From assembly GCF_914767665.1 (NCBI RefSeq), contig NC_059507.1, positions 7,378,001 to 7,442,000 of the forward strand: 64,000 bases of DNA. The letters run 5' to 3'. Numbering within the stretch: position 1 is the stretch's first letter; each line of letters starts with the position of its first letter. Both the position numbers and the translations under genes were made by a program. The DNA comes from Harmonia axyridis. Its lineage: Eukaryota; Arthropoda; Insecta; Coleoptera; Coccinellidae. Positions 57,151-64,000 of the stretch are shown in pieces. The notes below the pieces were generated by a model. The model saw only the letters and a program-made list of their open reading frames with translations, did no database searches and had not been told where the DNA came from.

Positions 57151-58009
57151 CCACAGGAAATAAGAACCATAAAAGGCAAGATATTTCTTCTGAGAACCAT
57201 TGAAGGAATTGTCAGTAAGACTAGTCAGTGATCCCTACTTTATACACCTACCCCACCACCTTAGTAGATTATAGTGCTTGGTGACTTTTCGATCGATATA
57301 TGTTAACCAACTCATCAGAACGATATAAATACAGTGTGTCCAATTGAAAAGTTACACCCCTTTATATATATCAGCCCCATGCAAAATTAAAAAGAAAAGA
57401 AAAATTCAAAAAGAGGTCAACTTTGGTCCTAATCAATGTATATCAACCCTATGGAGTAATTCAATTGCCTTTTCAAACGTGCCATACACTTTTTTGTCAG
57501 TATGAAAAATAAAAAAGATTAGAATAGTTACGATAACAAGAGTTGCAATGAAACATGGAAATAATGAGAATTTTTTTTATCAAAAAAGATTTTCAAGATT
57601 TTGTTTATTATTATGTGGATAATAATATAATCTATTTTTCAATTCGACCCTTACGTTTTGGAAAACCTGAACTTGAATTTCTCGGTATGCAGTGTGTGTC
57701 CTGACTTTCTATTCTTCAACTTTTCAAGGCTGTATTTTTTACATAATCCAGTTCGAATCTCTCTAGAGGAAAAAATCTAAATATGTCAAGGGATGCGTGG
57801 TGGCCATTCAATCGGCTCTCTTCTACCAATCTATTTCTCTTGGAAATGATCTGTGAGCCATTGCCTCACTGAATTTATAATGTTGTTTTTTCTGATTTTT
57901 CGGAAGTACTAACAATGTTAGTTGTTAGGCACTTTTGAAAACGGACTTCGAATAATCTTTAAAAGAAGATGTCACTCAAGCCCCTTCCAATTTAAGATTT
58001 TTAGAACCA
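57151..58009. other. Intergenic; possible solo transposon end
   Basis: No gene. CAGTGTGTCCAATTGAAAAG near 57333 looks like a terminus and shares CCAATTGAAAAGT with the irritans mariner ends, but no partner end was seen. Confidence 0.4.
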
Positions 58010-58017
58010 ACCTTTAC

Positions 58018-59820
58018 CACGGGCGTAGCCAGGGGGGGGGGGGTTTTGGGGGTTCAAACCCCCCCCGAAATGTTAAAGATGTCAAAAAAACTTATTTGTT
58101 TTTCAAAATCTCGAAAATATTTTTTAATGGAATTTGTAAAAAGTGAATGAAATTATCACTCTCAGTTCAATTAATTTGTAATGTGAAATTTGAATTAAAT
58201 TACCTCTACGTATTCCAGTTAATTTGTGCTCACATGTGCCCCTCAAAGGAAAGTTATGGGTTAGTTTGATTTATTCGATCGTATGTAACGGGTGTTTTTT
58301 TTCGAGGTATATAACTTTAAGTTGGCATTTCTGTTCAAGATGGCGACCGATTTAACAGCTGTCAAGTGATTTATTCTCAGTTCGATATGGCAATTCATCA
58401 TGAATAGACTCGCGCCTGAACAACGCTTGAAAATAGTGCAATTTCATTTCGAAAATAATGGTTCTGTGCGGAATACGTATCGCGCACTACGTCCATTTTA
58501 TTTTTTTTAGCGATGAAGCGCACTTCTGGTTGAATGGCTACGTCAACAAACAAAACTGCCGCATTTGGAGTGAAGCTAATCCTCAAGTGTATGTCGAAAC
58601 ACCGTTACATCCAGAAAAACTGACTGTTTGGTGCGCTTTATGGGCTGGTGGAATCATTGGTCCGTACTTCTTCAAAAACGATGATGGCCAGAACGTTACA
58701 GTCAATGGTGATCGGTATAGAGCCATGATTACTAACTTTTTCATTCCTGAATTGAACAACCATGATGTCCAGGAACTGTGGTTCCAACAAGACCGCGCAA
58801 CATGTCACACAGCTCGTGCCACAATCGATTTATTGGAAGACACGTTTGGTGACCGCCTAATTTCACGTTTTGGACCAATTGGCCTCCAAGATCTTGTGAT
58901 TTAACACCGCTAGACTACTTTGTGTGGGGCTATGTAAAGTCATTGGGCCATGCGGATAAGCCACAAATCCTTGACCATTTGGAAGACAACATTCGCCGTG
59001 TTATTGCCGATATACGGCCACAAATGTTGGAAAAGTCATCGAAAATTGGACGTCCAGATCGGACTACATCCGAGCCAGCCTTGTCGGTCATATGCCAGAA
59101 ATCATATTCAAAATATAATGCCACAAGATTATCTTACGGATAAATAAAATTCATATCAATCGAATAATCTTTCGTTGTTTTATGGCAATTTAAATTTCTA
59201 TAGCTCTAAAAAAAACACCCTTTATTTTTTTGGGTTCTGAATCCGAATCTGAGGTTTAGCACCAAAATTCTGTGACGGAACATTAAAAAAAAATACAAAA
59301 AAAATTTAATCTTCTGACGTGTTCTTCCATAAAGTTTTTTGTCCGAAAAACCTTATATCTATCTCTGCTAAAACTCAGTTGATGGGTTAGTTTTAATTTC
59401 TTCGATTTATTATCTCTGTTTCTGGGGTACAGACTTCGAATCTGAAGTTTGCCACCAAAATTTCATGATGAAACATTAAAAAAAATGCAAAAAAGGTGAT
59501 AACTATCATTTTTTACCGGTTTTTTGCATATAAACTTTCTACTCATAAATTTGAATTTGAGTACTCTGTTGTATAAATACTACGACGGTATTTTTTTCTT
59601 AAATATATTCATAGGAATCGATGTAAAGAAATAAACAAAATTTCAAAAAGTGATTTTGAAAATGCTTTTTTTCTCAAAACATACTTGAAAAATAAAACTA
59701 GTGAAAATAGACTGAATGGGTTGCCTCTTTTAAAGTTGATATATTTAAAAAGAAAAACATAAGTTTTTTTTTATAATATGTAAAACCCCCCCCCGAAACT
59801 GAAACCTGGCTACGCCCGTG
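58018..59820. mobile_element. hAT-type MITE with 8-bp target duplication, interrupted by DD41D copy D
   Basis: The left end CACGGGCGTAGCCAGG leads into a run of twelve or so G. The right end ...CCTGGCTACGCCCGTG is its exact complement over 16 bases, preceded by a C run. Direct repeats ACCTTTAC lie at 58010-58017 and 59821-59828. Without the nested insertion the element is about 866 bp. No transposase of its own; the hAT superfamily is inferred from the duplication length and end type. Confidence 0.9.
58288..59222 (+). mobile_element. DD41D deletion derivative, copy D, nested in the hAT MITE
   Basis: 935 bp between TA sites, with the same ends and the same internal deletion junction (GCACTACGTCCATTTTATTT) as copy A. 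The catalytic core is broken twice: four bases are missing at GGACCAATTGG, and one is missing at GAAAAGTCATCG near 59034. The first two catalytic Asp are readable in one frame, the third (DFTPLDYF-type box) in another. Confidence 0.9.
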
Positions 59821-59828
59821 ACCTTTAC

Positions 59829-60450
59829 ACAATGTCCCCCTAAGAACTTAAGTTAACATCTTTTTCTATTTTTCAATAGGCGCATAAATGACGAACGCGC
59901 CCAAAAGCTCCAAACGCCAGGTGTGTTTCTCAATATAAAAGATTTTCAAAGCGTTGAGCAATGTTTGAGAAATTATTGGAATAATCTAAACCATGAAATT
60001 CGTTCGAAACTTTAACAAACCAGATTGAGTTGGATATTTCTATATTTCCAAATCAATCTAAAAATTCATCAAAAGTGTATAATTCAAACGATCACCTTTC
60101 GAATCAATCTTATATTACTTATGCTAATTCATGCGTACACAGTTGGAATTAAATCATTTTCTAAATGTGATCGAGATTTCATAAGCCAATGATTCTAGCC
60201 GAGTTATATATATCTATAGCAATATTCACACCAATTTGCATTTCTGTTCAGGCTACAAATCTTATTGAAATGAGATTAGAATTCGAAATGCTCCGAAAAC
60301 GAACAATAATTCGTTAGTTCCGCTCAAATCAATTAGATGTTTGAGAGGTATGTACCTATGTAGGTGAACACAAGTCTTCGTCGAGCATCAACAAAGAGAT
60401 TTGAAGAGTCTTTTTGAATACCTATTCCGAATAGAGAGCTCTATCATTAC
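59829..60450. other. Intergenic, nothing recognised
   Basis: AT-rich. A short GACGAACGCGCCCAAAAGCTCC piece near 59890 is loosely related to the dispersed repeat pieces at 50015 and 53400. Confidence 0.4.
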
Positions 60451-60476
60451 AGGCCAATTGAAAAGTCCTCGGTCTA
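60451..60476 (+). repeat. Solo irritans mariner terminus
   Basis: AGGCCAATTGAAAAGTCCTC then GGTCTA, the outer 26 bases of the irritans-type left end, stop abruptly at CAGTGCCGTATCTAGGGCG, which itself looks like the start of another element containing the repeat at 60588. No transposase is attached. Confidence 0.7.
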
Positions 60477-60587
60477 CAGTGCCGTATCTAGGGCGTGGCA
60501 AAGGTGGCTCTTGCCACGGGCGCAAGGTCTGCAGGGGCGCAAAACTTCATACTTTTTAGTGATGCTTATATTTATTAGTTTATAGAA

Positions 60588-60722
60588 TCTTTATTAATCT
60601 TCTCTACAGAATTTGTTGATAAGTACCATAAGTTATAATTAATTTATTCATTACAGCTTACTAACTGGATTTTTATAATAATTTGGATTTTCCTGAGGAT
60701 TACCAGAGAGCTGTTTGAATTT
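60588..60722 (+). repeat. Dispersed repeat, second copy
   Basis: Pairs with 4960-5105 (see that entry). Here it lies in DNA that begins CAGTGCCGTATCTAGGGCG at 60477, possibly a hAT-like left end; no right end was found. The intact mariner is inserted 35 bp downstream. Confidence 0.6.
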
Positions 60723-60758
60723 TATTTCTCGAAATCCATAGCAGATACGACAAAACTA

Positions 60759-62044
60759 TAAGGTGTGTGAATAAGTCTTTCCCGTTTTTTGTAAGAGATG
60801 GCGCCACCAATACTGTGCGAGTATTTAATGGTTACATATGTCATAATCAAAGCTTATTCATCTGTCAACAATTCCACACTAACACCTTAGTTGAAATTTT
60901 TTCGCATCATAAATTTTTGAAATCGTGAAAATGTCGAAATTTGAGCCGAGTCGACGTCATTTGCGAGAAGTTTCCCTTTATTGGTTCAATTTGAAGAAAT
61001 CTGCTGCCGAGGCGCATCGGTTGCTTCAGGAAGCTTATGGAGAAGGTTGTGTCGATGATTCAAGTGTTCGCGGATGGTTTCGACGCTTCAAAAGTGGCGA
61101 TTTCGACGTGGAAGACAAGGAGCGTTCCGGGCGGCCGCAAATCTTTGAAGATCAAGAATTGGCGACTTTGCTTGATGAAGATTCGTGTCAAACGCAAGAA
61201 GAACTTGCTGAAGCATTGGGAGTTGACCGAACAACCATTTCCAAGCGTTTGAAAGCCATGGGAATGATCCAAAAGCAAGGAAATTGGGTGCCGTACGAAC
61301 TGAAGCTGAGAGACGTCGAACGGCGTTTTTTCACTTGCGAACAGCTGCTTCAGCGACATAAAAGAAAGGGTTTTCTGCATCGTATCGTGACTGGCGATGA
61401 AAAGTGGATCCGTTACGATAATCCGAAGCGAAGAAAATCATGGGGACTACCCGGCCATGCATCATCATCGACGGCCAAGCCAAATATTCATGGCTCCAAG
61501 CTCATGCTCTGTATATGGTGGGACCAGCTAGGTGTGGTTTACTATGAGCTTCTGAAACCGAATGAAAGGATCACAGGCGAGGTCTATCGACGACAATTGA
61601 TGCGTTTGAGCCGCGCACTGCGAGAAAAACGGCCACAATACTCCGACAGGCACGACAAAGTTATTTTGCAACATGACAATGCTCGCCCACATGTTGCACA
61701 GCCGGTGAAAACATACTTAGAAACGCTCAAATGGGAAGTCCTACCCCACCCGCCGTATAGTCCAGACATTGCTCCGTCTGATTACCATCTCTTCAGATCG
61801 ATGACGCATGGCCTGGCTGACCAGCACTTCCATTCCTACGAGGAAGCCAAAAAATGGGTGGATGACTGGATAGAGGCCAAACCGGTCGAATTTTTTCGCA
61901 ACGGGATTCGTATGTTGCCAGAAAGATGGGGAAAAGTTGTAGCTAGCGATGGCCAATACTTTCAATAATTCATTTGTAACCATTTTTTCACAATAAAGGC
62001 TCAAAATTTGAAAAAAAACGGGAAAGACTTATTCACACACCTGA
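60759..62044 (+). mobile_element. Complete Mos1-like mariner (DD34D) with intact termini
   Basis: 1286 bp, the canonical mariner size, flanked by TA at 60757-60758 and 62045-62046. The 32-bp inverted repeats differ at one position: TAAGGTGTGTGAATAAGTCT at the left, TCAGGTGTGTGAATAAGTCT from the right, both continuing TTCCCGTTTTTT. It carries an uninterrupted transposase. Older relatives lie at 5455 and 26525. Confidence 0.95.
60931..61968 (+). CDS. Mariner transposase, DD34D, intact 345 residues
   Basis: 345 residues, exactly the common mariner length; the start is the ATG of MSKFEPSRRH. It has two helix-turn-helix units: LKKSAAEAHRLLQEAYGE (about 25-45) and LGVDRTTISKRLKAMG (about 95-115). 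The linker NWVPYELKLRDVERR is the mariner WVPHEL motif. Catalytic residues: Asp in VTGDEKWI, Asp in LQHDNARPH, Asp in YSPDIAPSDYHLF, with 34 residues between the last two. The C-terminus (LPERWGKVVASDGQYFQ) is complete. An AATAAAG signal follows at 61991. Close resemblance to Drosophila Mos1 is recognised from memory of motifs. No shift or stop: possibly active, and the likely source of mobilising enzyme for related deleted copies. Confidence 0.95.
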   Translation: MSKFEPSRRHLREVSLYWFNLKKSAAEAHRLLQEAYGEGCVDDSSVRGWFRRFKSGDFDVEDKERSGRPQIFEDQELATLLDEDSCQTQEELAEALGVDRTTISKRLKAMGMIQKQGNWVPYELKLRDVERRFFTCEQLLQRHKRKGFLHRIVTGDEKWIRYDNPKRRKSWGLPGHASSSTAKPNIHGSKLMLCIWWDQLGVVYYELLKPNERITGEVYRRQLMRLSRALREKRPQYSDRHDKVILQHDNARPHVAQPVKTYLETLKWEVLPHPPYSPDIAPSDYHLFRSMTHGLADQHFHSYEEAKKWVDDWIEAKPVEFFRNGIRMLPERWGKVVASDGQYFQ

Positions 62045-62046
62045 TA

Positions 62047-62640
62047 CAACAAACCAAAAAGTGTTGTACTAGACCAGAGTTTCTTTTCACATTTTTCTAT
62101 AGAACAAGTGCTTCACCAAAAAATAGTTCTGGTGGAAAGAAGCAGATACCCTTCCAGAAAAAATATCACCCTGTAGATTTGCATACAAAATAAGCATATC
62201 ACAAGCTGAAAACTTTAAATCGGAAGATCTATGCCAATTCAAGTTAAATATCTTGTGAAGGGAAGGTACTATGGAAAAAAAACTCCGGTATCTCAAAACC
62301 AAAGCGTTTGCAGATTCATGTTATAGGACTTTTTTCTCAAAATGATCCGAGAAATCTGTCATTTTCATTTGTACACATTAGGAACACCGTTTAGATATAA
62401 TCAACTCAAAACTGATATCTGCACAATTAAATTGCAATTTGAATGAATCACAATAAATTGTATAACACGGCCCAGACAATTTTTCGATGCGAATTACTCA
62501 GTTCAGTACTTTGATAACTACAGTATTGAAATTTTGTGACGAGAATGAAACAAAAAACCGAAAACAACGAGTAGGTGTATACCGATTAAGAATGCAAAAA
62601 TTACAGATGGCAAATAAGGGGCGACGCCGATAAAGCGGAT
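62047..62640. other. Intergenic, nothing recognised
   Basis: AT-rich; no motif-bearing frame. Confidence 0.4.
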
Positions 62641-62644
62641 AGAT

Positions 62645-63427
62645 AAAGGAAAATAATAAACCTCGGACATAGATGTGCTCGTAGTGCTTCGATTTTATTA
62701 TTCAACATATTTTAATTGATAATAATAATAATATTTGCCTTCGAGGACGATACAGCGATTATAGCGATCTTCCAACTTTTCGATACCATTTTTGTAGTTC
62801 GATTGGTCTTCCGCTTCAAAATAGGCCTCAATTTCGGCGATAACTTCTCCATTGACGTTAAATTTCTTTCCAGCGAACATTCTTTTGAGGTCTGGTCTGA
62901 GAACAGGAAAAAGTCGCTGGGGGCCAGATCTGGCGAATACGGTGGATTCAGAAGCAATTCGAAGCCCAATTCATGCAATTTTGCCATTGTTTTCATTTAT
63001 TTGTGACACGGGGTATTATCGTGAACTTTTTTGATTTTTTTCGTCGGTGACATCCTCTTTTGGGCGTCCACTGCGTTCGCTATATTCGGTGCTCATTTCA
63101 CCACGTTTAAACCTAGCATACCAATCAATGATGATTGATTTTCCTGGTACAGACCAGGGAAACTCTTCATCAAGCCAAGATTTTGCTTCAACTGTATTTT
63201 TTCCCTTCAAAAACCAATATTTTATCAGCACACTAAATTCTTTTTTCCATCTTTTTTCAAATAACAAAAGTAGCTACACTCACAACACAATATCTCACAA
63301 CTAATGGTCGGACTGCTGTCAAATTTTGACAAGTATTGTTTGAAGGTTGGTAATAACTAAAAATCATATGGATTTAATACTAGCACCTCCATCTGTGCAT
63401 CAGACCGGGTACTTTTCAATTGGCCTA
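62645..63427 (-). mobile_element. Irritans-type mariner, internally deleted copy
   Basis: The minus-strand start is intact: terminus TTAGGCCAATTGAAAAGTAC at 63427, then a readable helix-turn-helix (FSVLIKYWFLKGKNTVEAKS, IIIDWYARFKRGEMST) to SGRPKEDVTDEKNQK. It jumps from there to TPCHK, MKTMAKLHELGFEL and NPPYSPDLAPSDFFLFS, so the region with the first two catalytic Asp is deleted. The tail ends ...CIVLEGKY. The other terminus is poorly preserved; AAACCTCGGACATAG near 62660 may be its remnant. Confidence 0.88.
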
Positions 63428-63474
63428 ATAGGTATTATGAATAGAAGATTTATTGTAAAACAAAGTTTGCAATT

Positions 63475-63801
63475 TTGGATTTGGGATGTTCATTAGCAGT
63501 TGAATATAAAACAAAATGTGGCGAACAAATGTTAAACTATATTGAACTATTAAAATTACAATTGCAAAAAGTAGAGAGTCATAAAAGAAAGAAACCTCAA
63601 ATTATTGATGGAATTTTTTATTTGAAACATCTCCTGATCCTTAAATTTCAGGGAATTACCCTATTAACCGCAATAACTTCACTAACAGTCCTTAATAATA
63701 GTCCTTGCAGTTTTGTTCTGGCGCAATCACATGAAAAACTAAAACTTTCTGACTTATCGTTATTGGGAAAATTACTTAATGGAGTATGTGAAAAGTTTTA
63801 A
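63475..63801 (+). other. Unassigned open frame (108 codons)
   Basis: Reads MDLGCSLAVEYKTKCGEQML, then a Lys-rich stretch, and ends LSLLGKLLNGVCEKF. AATTTCAG at 63645-63651 could be an acceptor for an exon starting GITLLTAITSL. I do not recognise a family. It may be an exon, a relic or chance. Confidence 0.25.
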
Positions 63802-63863
63802 GAATAACTAATCGTTCTCCTTCCCTTTATTCAAATCTATGATTCTACAAGAATCAGAACCAT

Positions 63864-64000
63864 GTCGAACTCTGATCTATTCCGATATCTTCACAATGTT
63901 TTCAGCTATTTTGGTCTTCGCAAAAGCGTTAAAACCAAAGGATTTAAAGCAATCTCATATCAGGCCTATGCTTTCACAATGAAATTGATAGTGATTTTAG
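63864..64000 (+). CDS. Partial reading frame at the window edge, unassigned
   Basis: From ATG at 63864 the frame is open to the end: MSNSDLFRYLHNVFSYFGLR, then KSVKTKGFKAISYQAYAFTM and KLIVIL. The start context (ACCATGT) is acceptable. An amphipathic first segment followed by a hydrophobic stretch recalls the N-termini of insect odorant receptors, but 45 residues are too few to decide. The gene, if real, continues beyond the window. Confidence 0.35.

Noticed and set aside
1..64000. CRISPR arrays, operons, bacterial-type ribosome binding sites
   Set aside because: The introns and gene types are eukaryotic, and no regularly spaced direct repeats with unique spacers were seen.

Overview
The window is nuclear DNA of an insect. 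Coding exons are split by short GT-AG introns (many 50-110 bp), the DNA is AT-rich, and the genes are animal or insect types: an RR-less cuticular protein, Smaug, a Cys-loop chloride channel, heparanase, an otubain and a membrane UDP-glycosyltransferase. The density of Tc1/mariner elements and the small introns fit a beetle or another holometabolous insect. That placement is inference; no species is claimed. I saw no rRNA, tRNA or CRISPR array.

Host genes, left to right: a secreted Gly/Pro/Val/His-rich cuticular protein (minus, 3160-4507); a NUDT14-type UDP-sugar hydrolase (minus, 8114-8740, one exon); Smaug/SAMD4 (minus, 10809-13158, four coding exons); an anion-type Cys-loop receptor lacking only its first exon(s) (minus, 15314-19656); a GH79 heparanase (minus, 27711-30220, nine exons) divergent from an otubain-1-type deubiquitinase (plus, 31022-32393, four exons); a UGT (minus, 33265-38134, five exons); and a partial reading frame at the right edge (plus, 63864-64000). 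For each multi-exon gene I matched donor and acceptor phases, and every completed reading frame closes. The genes do not form a pathway; they are ordinary single genes in a repeat-rich region.

The rest is mostly mobile DNA. I find two DD34D mariner lineages (an irritans type, and a Mos1-like type with one intact 345-residue copy in 32-bp inverted repeats), a third degenerate mariner with its own termini, four deletion derivatives of a DD41D family, two copies of one DD34E Tc1-like element (one intact), a second Tc1-like relic, and two hAT-type elements with exact 8-bp target duplications, one holding a nested DD41D copy. There are also a hAT transposase relic, two LINE reverse-transcriptase relics, two long-inverted-repeat MITEs and many long hairpins. 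Several elements sit in introns of the host genes.

The most unusual locus is 42.58-44.24 kb. There a Crypton-like tyrosine recombinase with a 56-bp intron lies between palindromic segments. Other long hairpins in the window, above all three in the last intron of the channel gene, share the CCGGGAAGT-type core and could be non-autonomous relatives. That link is a hypothesis, not a demonstrated system.
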